Shown: one piece after another, positions 31,964 through 41,362 of the stretch | How the letters are laid out: each line of letters starts with the position of its first letter | Numbering within the stretch: the stretch's first letter is position 1 | Source: Arhodomonas sp052060015 | GTDB taxonomy: Bacteria; Pseudomonadota; Gammaproteobacteria; Nitrococcales; Nitrococcaceae | Length of the DNA: 64,000 bases | Reading direction: 5' to 3' | Assembly: GCF_052060015.1 (NCBI RefSeq) | Contig: NZ_JBPODZ010000005.1 | Location: 124,001-188,000, forward strand | Position numbers and translations under genes: made by a program | The notes under the pieces: model-generated | What the model saw: the letters and a program-made list of their open reading frames with translations, nothing else | The model's database searches: none | What the model was told of the DNA's origin: nothing

Positions 31964-33556
31964 ATGATGATGCCACGAGCGCGGGGCTACCGCTGGCTAC
32001 TGGTGCTACTCCTTGCCGTCTCTTTGCCGGCCGCCAGTGCCGATCTCGGCGAGCTGCTCGGCGAGCTCGATACCCGGAATTTCCGCACCAAGGCGGAGGT
32101 GGCTGAACGTATCGCCGATTCGGGCCATTCCCGGGCACTGCCGGTGCTCCAGGCACTCGGCGAGGGCACGCTGTATTTCCACCGCCCGGAGGATCGCGCG
32201 GTAATCCGCCACGGTGAGGGGCAGGTGGCGGATGCGGTGACCGGCGAGCCGGTGATGGTCACCGGGGAGCTGGACAAGGTGGTGGTCAATATCCTGATGC
32301 GCCGCCAGATCGCCAAGGCCACCGCGCGCCTGAGCCTGGCGGCGGAGGTCCCTGAGGTACGCCTGGAGGCGGTACGGGACCTCTTCGGCGAGCTCGATCA
32401 GGCCACCGAGGCGGTGGTGCGCGAGCGCCTGCCCGCCGAGGAGGATCCCCAGGTGCGCGCTGCCTTGCAGACGGCGCTGGCGCTGGCCGATCTGGAGTCG
32501 GGGGATACCGCGGAGCGGCTCACGGCAGTGGAGCGGCTGCGCGGCCAGCTCTTTGACAGTGCCCGCAACGCCCTGCGCGAGGCGAGCGCCGACGAATCCC
32601 TGGCGCCGGCGGTGCGCGAGGCCGCCGGCCGCGCCTACGAGGCCACGGTAACCCGGGTGCGTATCTACGGCCTGCTCGAGCAGATGTTCTACGGCTTGTC
32701 CCTGGGTTCGGTGTTGTTACTCGCCGCCGTCGGCCTGGCCATCACCTTCGGGGTCATGGGCGTGATCAACATGGCGCACGGCGAGCTGATCATGCTCGGC
32801 GCCTATACCACCTACGTCATGCAGCAGGTCCTGCCGGGACAGGTGGGTATCGCATTGGTGCTGTCGCTACCAGCGGCGTTCCTCGTGGCCGGCGCCTTCG
32901 GCATCGCCATCGAGCGCGGGGTGATCCGCCACCTCTATGGCCGGCCCTTGGAGACGCTGCTGGCCACCTTCGGCATCAGTCTAATCCTCCAGCAGCTGGT
33001 GCGTACGGTGTTCTCGCCGCTGAACCGCTCGGTGAGCGCCCCGGAGTGGCTGAGTGGCTCCATCGTCATCAATCCGGTGTTCTCGCTGACGATCAACCGG
33101 CTGGTGATCATCACCTTCGCCCTGGCGGTGTTCGTGACGCTGGTGCTGGTGCTCAAGCGCACCACCCTGGGGCTGAAGGTCCGGGCGGTGACCCAGAACC
33201 GGGGCATGGCCCGGGCCGTCGGCGTACGCAGTGACTGGGTGGATGCGCTGACGTTCGGCCTCGGCGCCGGGGTGGCCGGTATCGCCGGGGTGGCGCTGTC
33301 CCAGCTCACCAACGTGGGTCCGAACATGGGCCAGGCCTACATCATCGATTCGTTCCTGGTGGTGGTATTCGGCGGCGCCGGAAATCTGCTCGGCACCTTG
33401 GTGGGCGCGTTCAGCCTGGGCGTGCTCAACAAGTTCCTGGAGCCGGTCACCGGCGCGGTGCTCGCCAAGATCCTGGTGCTGGTATTCATCATCCTGTTCA
33501 TTCAGAAGCGGCCGAAGGGGCTGTTCCCCCAGCGCGGCCGCGCAGCGGAGGCGTAA
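31964..33556 (+). CDS. urtB: Urea ABC transporter permease UrtB
   Basis: A 530-residue permease. A signal-like N-terminus and a soluble region of about 220 residues, rich in Glu/Arg helices, precede the LivH-type membrane domain (about 230-520; MFYGLSLGSVLLLAAVGLAITFG is the entry landmark, then INMAHGELIMLGAY). The long soluble extension is normal for UrtB and separates it from LivH. Three consecutive ATG codons (31964-31972) could serve as start; the first is used. Confidence 0.93.
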   Translation: MMMPRARGYRWLLVLLLAVSLPAASADLGELLGELDTRNFRTKAEVAERIADSGHSRALPVLQALGEGTLYFHRPEDRAVIRHGEGQVADAVTGEPVMVTGELDKVVVNILMRRQIAKATARLSLAAEVPEVRLEAVRDLFGELDQATEAVVRERLPAEEDPQVRAALQTALALADLESGDTAERLTAVERLRGQLFDSARNALREASADESLAPAVREAAGRAYEATVTRVRIYGLLEQMFYGLSLGSVLLLAAVGLAITFGVMGVINMAHGELIMLGAYTTYVMQQVLPGQVGIALVLSLPAAFLVAGAFGIAIERGVIRHLYGRPLETLLATFGISLILQQLVRTVFSPLNRSVSAPEWLSGSIVINPVFSLTINRLVIITFALAVFVTLVLVLKRTTLGLKVRAVTQNRGMARAVGVRSDWVDALTFGLGAGVAGIAGVALSQLTNVGPNMGQAYIIDSFLVVVFGGAGNLLGTLVGAFSLGVLNKFLEPVTGAVLAKILVLVFIILFIQKRPKGLFPQRGRAAEA

Positions 33557-33559
33557 TCC

Positions 33560-34684
33560 ATGGCCATGGCCAATGCCCGGCGCGTGCTGCTCGGTGCCCT
33601 GCCGGTGCGCTCCAGCAGTGATGTCCCTGGCCGGGTGCTCATCGCACTCCTGCTTGCCGCCGCCGTGGCGGTACCCGCGGCGAGTCTGCTGGCCACGGAA
33701 GGGTCGGCGCTGCATATCTCCAGCTATACGGTGACCCTGCTGGGGAAATATCTCTGCTATGCCTTGCTGGCGCTGTCCATCGATCTGATCTGGGGGTACT
33801 GCGGAATCCTCAGCCTGGGCCACGGGGCCTTCTTCGCCCTCGGCGGCTATGCCATGGGCATGTATCTAATGCGCCAGATCGGCACCCGCGGCGTCTATGG
33901 CGACCCGGTGCTGCCGGATTTCATGGTCTTCCTCAACTGGGAGTCCCTGCCGTGGTACTGGCACGGGCTCGATCACTTCCCGCTGGCGGTCATGGCCATG
34001 TTCGCGGCCCCCGGGATCGTCGCCTTCCTGTTCGGCTGGTTGGCCTTCCGTTCCCGCGTGACCGGGGTGTATCTATCGATCATGAGCCAGGCCCTGACCT
34101 ATGCGCTGATGCTGGCGTTCTTCCGCAACGAGATGGGGTTCGGCGGCAACAACGGGCTCACCGACTTCAAGGAGATCCTCGGCTTCGACATCCAGGCGGA
34201 CGGGACCCGGGCGGCGCTATTCGCCGCCTCGGCCCTGGCCCTCGCTGGCGGCTACGCGCTGTGCCGGTTCATCGTCGCCAGCAAGCTAGGCCGCGTGGTC
34301 ACCGCCGTGCGTGACAGCGAGGCCCGGGTACGCACGGTGGGCTACCGGGTGGATCACTACAAGGTGTGGCTGTTCACCGCCTCCGCCATGCTCGCCGGCG
34401 TCGCCGGGGCGCTGTACGTGCCGCAGGTGGGCATCATCAATCCCGGCGAGTTCGCCCCGCTGAAGTCCATCGAGGCCGTGGTCTGGGTGGCCGTGGGCGG
34501 GCGTGGGACCCTCATCGGGGCGGTGGTCGGTGCCCTGGCGGTGAATTACGGCAAGACCGTGTTCACCGGGCTCTGGCCGGATGGCTGGCTGTTCGTCCTC
34601 GGTGGCTTGTTCGTGCTGGTGACGGTGTGGTTGCCCGGCGGGCTCGTGGGTCTGTTCCGTCGGCGTGCCCAGGAGGCGACATGA
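33560..34684 (+). CDS. urtC: Urea ABC transporter permease UrtC
   Basis: A 374-residue LivM-type permease with about eight to ten membrane helices. LSIDLIWGYCGILSLGHGAFFALGGYAMGMYLM (landmark, residue about 70) and the FFRNEMGFGGNNGLTDF segment are typical of UrtC. The start is 3 nt after the urtB stop; two further Met codons follow closely. The urtD start overlaps its stop by 4 nt. Confidence 0.94.
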   Translation: MAMANARRVLLGALPVRSSSDVPGRVLIALLLAAAVAVPAASLLATEGSALHISSYTVTLLGKYLCYALLALSIDLIWGYCGILSLGHGAFFALGGYAMGMYLMRQIGTRGVYGDPVLPDFMVFLNWESLPWYWHGLDHFPLAVMAMFAAPGIVAFLFGWLAFRSRVTGVYLSIMSQALTYALMLAFFRNEMGFGGNNGLTDFKEILGFDIQADGTRAALFAASALALAGGYALCRFIVASKLGRVVTAVRDSEARVRTVGYRVDHYKVWLFTASAMLAGVAGALYVPQVGIINPGEFAPLKSIEAVVWVAVGGRGTLIGAVVGALAVNYGKTVFTGLWPDGWLFVLGGLFVLVTVWLPGGLVGLFRRRAQEAT

Positions 34685-35508
34685 CGATGCTCGCGGAGGT
34701 CCTGCAGCGGGACCGGGTCTTCGACTTCACGCTGCCGCCGCCGGATTTCTCCGCGGCACCGGATACGCGGCACGGCCCCATACTCTACCTGGAGGATGTG
34801 ACCGTGTCCTTCGACGGCTTTCGGGCCCTGGACCAGCTGAGTCTCTACATCGACGACGGCGAGCTGCGCTGCATCATCGGCCCCAATGGCGCGGGCAAGA
34901 CCACGATGATGGATGTAATCACGGGGCGTACCCGTCCGGATAGCGGCAGTGCCTGGTTCGGCAGCCGTATCGATCTTCTCCGGCTGTCCGAGACCGAGAT
35001 CGCCCGCGGCGGGATCGGCCGCAAGTTCCAGACGCCAACGGTGTTCCCCCACCACAGCGTGGCCGAGAATCTGGAGCTCGCCATGGCGGCCGACAAACGC
35101 GTGTGGCCGACGCTGTTCGCGCGCATGGACAGCGCCGACCGCGACCGGCTCGCCGAGGTGCTCGCGCTGATCGGTCTGGCATCGCTGGAGCGCCAGGCCG
35201 CCGGTGAGCTCTCCCACGGCCAGAAACAATGGCTCGAGATCGGCATGCTGCTGATGCAGAACCCGCGGGTGCTGCTGGTGGACGAGCCGGTGGCCGGGAT
35301 GAGCCAGCAGGAGATGGAGCAGACCGGGGTGCTGTTGCAGCGTCTCGCGGGCCACCATTCGGTGATCGTCGTCGAGCACGATATGGCCTTTGTCCGCTCC
35401 ATCGCCCGGCGGGTGACGGTGCTTCACCAGGGCAGCATGCTTGCGGAGGGGAGCATGGACGAGGTTCAGAACGACCCGCGGGTGGTCGAGGTGTACCTCG
35501 GTGAGTAG
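34681..35508 (+). CDS. urtD: Urea ABC transporter ATPase UrtD
   Basis: A 275-residue ATPase of the LivG type. Walker A is GPNGAGKTT (about residue 64), the signature LSHGQKQWLEIGMLL, and Walker B LLVDEPVAGMS; a 35-residue N-terminal extension before ILYLEDVTVSFDGF is usual in UrtD. It is overlapped by urtC and followed after 111 nt by urtE. Confidence 0.94.
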   Translation: MTMLAEVLQRDRVFDFTLPPPDFSAAPDTRHGPILYLEDVTVSFDGFRALDQLSLYIDDGELRCIIGPNGAGKTTMMDVITGRTRPDSGSAWFGSRIDLLRLSETEIARGGIGRKFQTPTVFPHHSVAENLELAMAADKRVWPTLFARMDSADRDRLAEVLALIGLASLERQAAGELSHGQKQWLEIGMLLMQNPRVLLVDEPVAGMSQQEMEQTGVLLQRLAGHHSVIVVEHDMAFVRSIARRVTVLHQGSMLAEGSMDEVQNDPRVVEVYLGE

Positions 35509-35619
35509 CGGCCGTCCGTGGACGCAGACGGTCCGGTACCGGCTCCCCGCGCGAGCCCAACCAGCGATGTGGAGTCGGCCGCCCGTTATCAACCCGTCAC
35601 GGGAGGAACGTATAGCCCT

Positions 35620-36309
35620 ATGCTCACAGTGAAGGGCCTCAACCAATACTACGGTCAGAGCCATATCCTGTGGGATGTGGACTTGGAGGTGCCTGCCTGC
35701 TCGTGTACCTGCTTGATGGGGCGCAACGGGGTGGGCAAGACCACGGTGCTGAAGACCCTTATGGGGCTGGTGCCTGCCGCCTCCGGCACCATCACCCTGG
35801 AGGGTGCGTCCATCGACCGGCAGCCTACCGAGGCACGGGCCCGGGCCGGAATCGGCTATGCGCCCCAGGGTCGGGAGATCTTCCCGCAGCTCACGGTGGA
35901 GGAGAATCTGCGCATCGCCCGGGCCGCGCTCGGGCGCCGGGATATCCCCGAGCGTGTCCACGAGCTGTTTCCGGTGCTCCATGAAATGCGCCACCGCCGT
36001 GGCGGGGATCTCTCCGGCGGCCAGCAGCAGCAGTTGGCGATCGGGCGTGCGCTGTGCCTGGAGCCGCGGCTGCTGGTGCTCGACGAGCCCACCGAGGGCA
36101 TCCAGCCCAACGTCGTCCGGGAGATCGGCGACGTCATCCGGCGCCTCAACCGCGAGGAAGGGCTCACCGTGTTACTGGTCGAGCAGAAACTGCCCTTCAT
36201 CCGCCGAGTGGCGGACCGCTTCGTGATCCTCGATCGCGGCCGGCGCGTGGCCGCGGGGGCCATGGACGAGCTCGACGACACGCTGGTCAGCGAGTATTTG
36301 ACCGTGTGA
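35620..36309 (+). CDS. urtE: Urea ABC transporter ATPase UrtE
   Basis: A 229-residue LivF-type ATPase. Walker A is GRNGVGKTT (about residue 35), the signature LSGGQQQQLAIGRAL, and Walker B LLVLDEPTEGIQPN. MLTVKGLNQYYGQSHILWDV is the UrtE N-terminus, and GGGAGGAACG lies 11 nt before the ATG at 35620; an in-frame extension reaching to 35518 has no support. The stretch before Walker A reads CSCTC, three cysteines where relatives have about one. Confidence 0.93.
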   Translation: MLTVKGLNQYYGQSHILWDVDLEVPACSCTCLMGRNGVGKTTVLKTLMGLVPAASGTITLEGASIDRQPTEARARAGIGYAPQGREIFPQLTVEENLRIARAALGRRDIPERVHELFPVLHEMRHRRGGDLSGGQQQQLAIGRALCLEPRLLVLDEPTEGIQPNVVREIGDVIRRLNREEGLTVLLVEQKLPFIRRVADRFVILDRGRRVAAGAMDELDDTLVSEYLTV

Positions 36310-36333
36310 CCCACCGCCCGGCGGTCTGTGGCT

Positions 36334-37728
36334 TCACCCCTCGCGAAGGCGTTCCCGCGCGGCGGCTACTTGGGCGCGGACCTGGGCGGGGGCGGTGCCG
36401 CCGGTGTGGTCCCGGGCCGCCACGGAGCCCTCCAGGGTGAGCACGTCGAAGACATCGTCACCGATGGCGGGGGAGAAGTGGCGCAGCTCGTCGAGCTCCA
36501 TCTCCGCGAGGTCGCGGCCGCGCTCGACGCCGTAGCGCACCGCCCGGCCGACGATCTCGTGGGCGTCGCGGAAGGGCACGCCGTTGCGCACCAGGTAGTC
36601 GGCGAGATCGGTGGCGGTGGCGAAGCCGCGGCGGGCGGCCTCCCGGGTATTCTCCCGCTTGACCGTGAGGTTGGGCACCATGTCCGCGAAGGCGCGGAGG
36701 CTGGCGACCACCGTGTCCGCGGCGTCGAATAGCGGTTCCTTGTCTTCCTGGTTGTCGCGGTTGTAGGCCAGCGGCTGGCCCTTCATCAGCGTGAGCATGG
36801 TCTGCAGGGCACCGTGGACGCGGGCGGTCTTGCCGCGCACGAGCTCCGCGACGTCCGGGTTCTTTTTCTGCGGCATGATGGAGCTGCCGGTGCAGTAGCG
36901 GTCCGGCAGGTCGATGAAGTCGAACATCGGCGAGGACCAGAGCACCAGCTCCTCGGCCATGCGGGAGAGGTGGGTCATGATGGTCGCGCTCGCGGACAGG
37001 AACTCGATGGCGAAGTCCCGGTCGGAGACTGCGTCCAGGGAGTTACGGCTGGGGGCGTCGAAGCCGAGCTCGGCACAGGTCATGTCCCGGTCCACCGGGA
37101 AGGTGGTCCCGGCCAGGGCGGCCGAGCCCAGGGGCATCACATTGGCGCGCTCGCGGCAGTCGGCGAGGCGGCCCTCGTCGCGCACCAGCATCTCGTACCA
37201 GGCGAGCATGTGGTGGCCGAAGGTGATGGGCTGGGCCACCTGCAGGTGCGTGAACCCCGGCATGACGGTCTCGGCCTCGCGCTCGGCGAGGTCCACCAGC
37301 CCCGCCTGGAAACGGCGCAGCAGCGCGATGGCCTCGTCGATGGCCTCGCGCAGCCAAAGCCGAACGTCGGTGGCGATCTGGTCGTTGCGCGAGCGAGCGG
37401 TGTGCAACCGTTTGCCGGCATCGCCGATACGCTCGGTCAGCCGTGCCTCGATGTTCATGTGGACATCCTCGAGGGACGGCGACCACGGGAACTCGCCGCG
37501 TTCGATCTCCTCGACGATGGCGTCCAGGCCCTCGACGATGGCCCGGGTGTCGGCATCCGAGAGCACGCCCACGTGGTTGAGCATGCGCGCGTGGGCCTTG
37601 GAGCCGCGGATGTCCTGACGGTAGAGGCGGCGGTCGTAGTGCTCGGAGGCAGTGAAGGCCTCGACGAAGGCATCGGTGGCCTCGGTGAAGCGACCGCTCC
37701 AGAGCGGGTTGCTGGTATCGTCGGTCAT
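36334..37728 (-). CDS. argH: Argininosuccinate lyase
   Basis: A 464-residue enzyme that splits argininosuccinate to arginine and fumarate. The superfamily signature GSSIMPQKKNPD is at about residue 278, and the N-terminus WSGRFTEATDAFVEAFTAS and HTARSRNDQIATDVRLW are typical. The start at 37728 matches family length; a longer reading upstream has no support. It is divergent from algZ by 98 nt, as in Pseudomonas. Confidence 0.96.
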   Translation of the reverse strand: MTDDTSNPLWSGRFTEATDAFVEAFTASEHYDRRLYRQDIRGSKAHARMLNHVGVLSDADTRAIVEGLDAIVEEIERGEFPWSPSLEDVHMNIEARLTERIGDAGKRLHTARSRNDQIATDVRLWLREAIDEAIALLRRFQAGLVDLAEREAETVMPGFTHLQVAQPITFGHHMLAWYEMLVRDEGRLADCRERANVMPLGSAALAGTTFPVDRDMTCAELGFDAPSRNSLDAVSDRDFAIEFLSASATIMTHLSRMAEELVLWSSPMFDFIDLPDRYCTGSSIMPQKKNPDVAELVRGKTARVHGALQTMLTLMKGQPLAYNRDNQEDKEPLFDAADTVVASLRAFADMVPNLTVKRENTREAARRGFATATDLADYLVRNGVPFRDAHEIVGRAVRYGVERGRDLAEMELDELRHFSPAIGDDVFDVLTLEGSVAARDHTGGTAPAQVRAQVAAARERLREG

Positions 37729-37826
37729 GATGGTGTCCGATAGGCGATGAGTGGCGGCGACCGCGGCGCAGTATACCAACTCCGCGGCGCTCGGCGTGCC
37801 ACTCCGGGCTACCATCGGGGGCAGGC

Positions 37827-38876
37827 ATGGCGGGAGGGCCAGCAGTGGCGGCACAGGGTAGTTTCCTGCCGGATTTCTGTACGCGCACCAATGTATTCAC
37901 GGTAGTGGTCACCGCCGAGCTCCTGGCCTTCGTGCTGGTGCTGGCGCAACCCGACGGTGGCAGCTGGCAGGCGTTGGGGCTGGTGTCACTGCTGGTGCAG
38001 TGGATCGCCCTCGGCAGTGCCGCGCTGCTGTGTTACCTGCGCCCGTTGCTGGCACGTCAGCCCGGGCCTTGGGCCGCGGCGGTCAGCTACGTGCTGGTGC
38101 TCGTCGTCACCGCCGTGGTGAGCGAAGGGGCCTGGTGGCTGGCCGGGCCGTTGACCGAGCAGGGCCATGCCCTGTTCGTGGGCCGCGCCGTTGCCGTGGC
38201 CGCCATCGTCGCCCTGGGGGTGCTGCATTACCTGTACGTCCAGCACGAGTGGCGCAGCCGCATCCAGGCGGCGGCGGAGGCGCGGAATGAGGCACTGCAG
38301 GCGCGCATCCGGCCCCACTTCCTGTTCAACAGCCTCAACACCATCGCCTCCATGATCACCGTGGCCCCGGGGCGCGCCGAGCGCCTGGTCGAGGACCTGG
38401 CGGATCTCTTTCGTGCCACCCTCGGGCGCAGCGAGCGTCTCGTCCCCCTGTCCGAGGAGCTGTCCTTGGTGGAGGGTTACCTGCGCATGGAACACGAGCG
38501 CCTCGGCGAACGCCTGTCGGTGGTCTGGCGCACCGGGTCCCTGCCGGGTGAGGCCCTGATCCCGCCCCTGACCCTGCAGCCGCTGTTCGAGAATGCGGTC
38601 TATTATGGCGTGGAACCGCGGCGGGAGGGCGGCACCCTCATGGTTACCGGGCGCGTGGTCGGCGAGATCGTCCTGGTGGAGCTGGTCAACCCCCTGCCGC
38701 CGGCGACGGCACGCACGCCGGGGTTCGGCATGGCGCAGTCCAATGTCCGCGAACGTCTGGCCCTTGCCTTCGGTCATCAGGCGTCGCTGGAGGTCAACGA
38801 GCGGGAAGGCGTCTATCATGTGATAGTGCGGTTTCCCTATCGGCGAGGGGTGGCCGATGAAAATACTGGTAGTTGA
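37827..38876 (+). CDS. algZ: LytS-type sensor histidine kinase, AlgZ/FimS homologue
   Basis: A 349-residue kinase: about four membrane helices (residues 22-135), a short linker, then a HisKA_7TM/His_kinase domain. The phosphoacceptor His is in ARIRPHFLFNSLNTI (about residue 168), followed by an N-box-like PPLTLQPLFENAVYYGVEP and a weak G-box GFGMAQSNVRERL. In Pseudomonas AlgZ/FimS with AlgR controls alginate and twitching motility; the target here is unknown. It overlaps algR by 20 nt, so the two are translationally coupled. Confidence 0.88.
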   Translation: MAGGPAVAAQGSFLPDFCTRTNVFTVVVTAELLAFVLVLAQPDGGSWQALGLVSLLVQWIALGSAALLCYLRPLLARQPGPWAAAVSYVLVLVVTAVVSEGAWWLAGPLTEQGHALFVGRAVAVAAIVALGVLHYLYVQHEWRSRIQAAAEARNEALQARIRPHFLFNSLNTIASMITVAPGRAERLVEDLADLFRATLGRSERLVPLSEELSLVEGYLRMEHERLGERLSVVWRTGSLPGEALIPPLTLQPLFENAVYYGVEPRREGGTLMVTGRVVGEIVLVELVNPLPPATARTPGFGMAQSNVRERLALAFGHQASLEVNEREGVYHVIVRFPYRRGVADENTGS

Positions 38877-39597
38877 CGACGAGGCACCGGCGCGCCAGCG
38901 CTTGGCGGCAATGATCGCGGAGCTCGGTGACTGGGAGGTGGCCGGCGAGGCCGCCGATGGCGACCAGGCGCTGGCCCAGGTGGATCGGCTAAGGCCCGAC
39001 GTGGTGCTGCTCGATATCCGCATGCCCGGCCCCAGTGGCCTGGAGGTGGCTGCGCGTCTCAGCCAGATGCCCCATCCACCGGCGGTGATCTTCGTCACCG
39101 CCCATGGTGATCATGCCCTACAGGCCTTCGAGACCGCCGCCATCGATTACCTCCTGAAACCCGTGCGCAGTGAGCGCCTGGCCGCCGCGCTGGAGCGGGC
39201 CCAGCGGCTCAACCGCGCCCAGTTGGAGGCCCTGCAGCTGTCGGCGGATAACGACGGCCGCGAGCACATCCTGTGCCGGCGCCGGTCGGGCATTGAGCTC
39301 ATCCCGGTGGATAGCGTGCGTTATTTCATGGCCGATCAGAAGTACGTCACGGTCAATCATGAGCGTGGCGAGGATCTCATCGAGGACTCCCTGCGCAAGC
39401 TCGAGGACGAGTTCAAGGGGCGCTTCGTGCGCATCCACCGCAAGGCCCTGGTCTCCCGCGATCGCCTGGTGGGCCTGGAGAAGGGACGGGACGGGCGCAC
39501 CTATGCCGTGCTCGAGGGCACGCCCGACCGCCTCGAGGTCAGTCGTCGCCACCTGCCCCAGGTTAGGGGCCTGCTGCGGGCCGCGCGCGTGAGTTGA
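38857..39597 (+). CDS. algR: LytTR-type response regulator, AlgR homologue
   Basis: A 246-residue regulator with a receiver domain (about 1-120; phosphoacceptor Asp53 in VVLLDIRMPG, Lys in LLKPVRSERL) and a C-terminal LytTR DNA-binding domain (about 140-240, with YFMADQKYVTVNHERGE and FVRIHRKALVSRDRLVGLE as landmarks). Order argH-algZ-algR-hemC is the same as in Pseudomonas aeruginosa. It may regulate the hem genes that follow 53 nt later as well as distant targets. Confidence 0.92.
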   Translation: MKILVVDDEAPARQRLAAMIAELGDWEVAGEAADGDQALAQVDRLRPDVVLLDIRMPGPSGLEVAARLSQMPHPPAVIFVTAHGDHALQAFETAAIDYLLKPVRSERLAAALERAQRLNRAQLEALQLSADNDGREHILCRRRSGIELIPVDSVRYFMADQKYVTVNHERGEDLIEDSLRKLEDEFKGRFVRIHRKALVSRDRLVGLEKGRDGRTYAVLEGTPDRLEVSRRHLPQVRGLLRAARVS

Positions 39598-39650
39598 GCC
39601 CTGCGTTCGTGGCATCCTGTAGGGCCGATTGGCTGCCAGCGAGTCCATCC

Positions 39651-40580
39651 ATGTCCCGCGATCGCATCCGAATCGCCACCCGTCGCAGCGCCTTGGCGTT
39701 ATGGCAGGCCGAGCATGTCGCCGAGGCGCTGCGCCGCGCCCACCCGGGCCTGGAAGTGGAGCTGGTGGGCATGAGCACCAGGGGCGATGAGATCCAGGAC
39801 CGACCGTTGGCTGCCATCGGCGGCAAGGCGCTGTTCGTCAAGGAGCTGGAGCGGGGGATCTTCGAGGACCGCGCGGACATCGCCGTCCATTCCATGAAGG
39901 ACGTGCCCGCGGAACTCCCCGAGGGGATGCACCTGCCGGTGATCCTGGAGCGCGATGACCCCTTCGACGCCTTCGTTGCCAACGAGCATGAGGGGCCGAT
40001 GTCCCTGCCGGAGGGCGCCCACGTGGGCACGGCGAGCCTGCGCCGGGCCTGCCAGCTGCTCTGGCACCGTCCGGACCTGCGGGTGTCGTCGCTGCGCGGC
40101 AACGTCCAGACCCGGCTCTCCAAGCTGGATGCCGGCGAGTTCGACGCCATCGTCCTCGCCGCCTCCGGGCTGCGCCGCCTGGGGCTCGGAGAGCGCATTC
40201 GCCGGCCCCTGAGTCCCGAGGAGAGCCTGCCCGCGGTGGGCCAGGGGGCGCTCGGCATCGAGTGCCGTGCGGAGGACGCGGAGCTCAACGCCCTGATCGC
40301 ACCCCTGCGCCACGACGACACCTTCGACCGGGTGAGCGCCGAGCGGGCGGTGAACCGGCGCCTGGAGGGCAGCTGTCACGTGCCCATCGCGGCCTATGCC
40401 GTGCTCGAGGGGGATGCAATCCACCTGCGTGCCTTGGTCGGCAGCCCGGACGGGCGCACGGTGCTGCATGCCGAAGGCCGCGCCCCCCGGGGCGAGGGCG
40501 AGCACCTGGGCCGATCGTTGGCGGAGGATCTGCTCTCGCGGGGCGCCGGGGCACTGCTCGCTGAGGCCGGGGGCGAATGA
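39651..40580 (+). CDS. hemC: Hydroxymethylbilane synthase (porphobilinogen deaminase)
   Basis: A 309-residue cytosolic enzyme that polymerises four porphobilinogens. IRIATRRSALALWQAEHV is the family N-terminus, and the Cys that carries the dipyrromethane cofactor is in EGSCHVPIAAYA (about residue 242). The ATG at 39651 is used because it directly precedes the conserved N-terminus; an earlier in-frame start overlaps algR. Its stop overlaps the hemD start by 4 nt. Confidence 0.96.
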   Translation: MSRDRIRIATRRSALALWQAEHVAEALRRAHPGLEVELVGMSTRGDEIQDRPLAAIGGKALFVKELERGIFEDRADIAVHSMKDVPAELPEGMHLPVILERDDPFDAFVANEHEGPMSLPEGAHVGTASLRRACQLLWHRPDLRVSSLRGNVQTRLSKLDAGEFDAIVLAASGLRRLGLGERIRRPLSPEESLPAVGQGALGIECRAEDAELNALIAPLRHDDTFDRVSAERAVNRRLEGSCHVPIAAYAVLEGDAIHLRALVGSPDGRTVLHAEGRAPRGEGEHLGRSLAEDLLSRGAGALLAEAGGE

Positions 40581-41353
40581 GCCGGGCGCTGGAGGGCGTC
40601 GGTGTCGTGGTTACCCGCCCGCAGGGGCGTACCCATGCCCTCGCTGCCGCCCTGCGGGCGGAGGGCGCGCAGGCGCTGGAGCTGCCCACCATTGATCTGA
40701 CCCCCCTCGATGACGCCGCGGCGCAGGCACGGGTAGAAGCCGCCCTGGCGGCCGCTGACTGGGCGGTGTTTGTCAGCCCGGGCGGGGTCGAAGTAGCCCT
40801 GGAGCGCTTCGGCAGTCGGGGGATCGCACGGCCGGAGGGGGTGCGGATCGCCGCCGTCGGCCCGGGTACGGCGGCGGCGCTTCGCCTTCGCGGATGGCCG
40901 GTGGATGCCAGCCCGGCCGCCGGCGGGGGCGCGGCGGAATTGCTGGAGACCGCTGACTTCGCTCCGCGGCCGGGGGCGAGCTGTGTCATCCTCGCCGGCG
41001 AGCACGGTCGCGATGTGCTCGCCGAGGGGCTGGCGGACCGGGGCGTGCGGGTGACCCGCCTCGCCGTCTACCGGGCGATGATCCCGACTGTGGATCCCGC
41101 TGCGGCGATCCAGGGCTGGCGGCAGGGGCGGCTGCAATACACAATCGTCACCAGCGTGACTGGCCTGGAACACCTGCGCCGCCTGCTCGGCCCTTCCGGC
41201 TGGGCGGCGGCATGCAATAGTCGCATGGTCACGGTTTCGGCGCGGGTCGCCGACCGGGGCCGGGCACTCGGTATCGATACCGCCGCTGTCGCCGCCGATC
41301 CCGGGGATGAAGGGATCGTCCAGGCGCTTCGCCGGGCGGTGGATGCATCATAG
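40577..41353 (+). CDS. hemD: Uroporphyrinogen-III synthase
   Basis: A 258-residue two-domain enzyme that cyclises hydroxymethylbilane to uroporphyrinogen III. Sequence conservation in HemD is low; VVVTRPQGRTHALAAALRAEG, FVSPGGVEVALERF, AAVGPGTAAALRLRG and IVTSVTGLEHLRRLL follow the family pattern. Overlap with hemC and the next gene hemX fix the identity. Confidence 0.92.
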   Translation: MSRALEGVGVVVTRPQGRTHALAAALRAEGAQALELPTIDLTPLDDAAAQARVEAALAAADWAVFVSPGGVEVALERFGSRGIARPEGVRIAAVGPGTAAALRLRGWPVDASPAAGGGAAELLETADFAPRPGASCVILAGEHGRDVLAEGLADRGVRVTRLAVYRAMIPTVDPAAAIQGWRQGRLQYTIVTSVTGLEHLRRLLGPSGWAAACNSRMVTVSARVADRGRALGIDTAAVAADPGDEGIVQALRRAVDAS

Positions 41354-41362
41354 GAGTCGCGA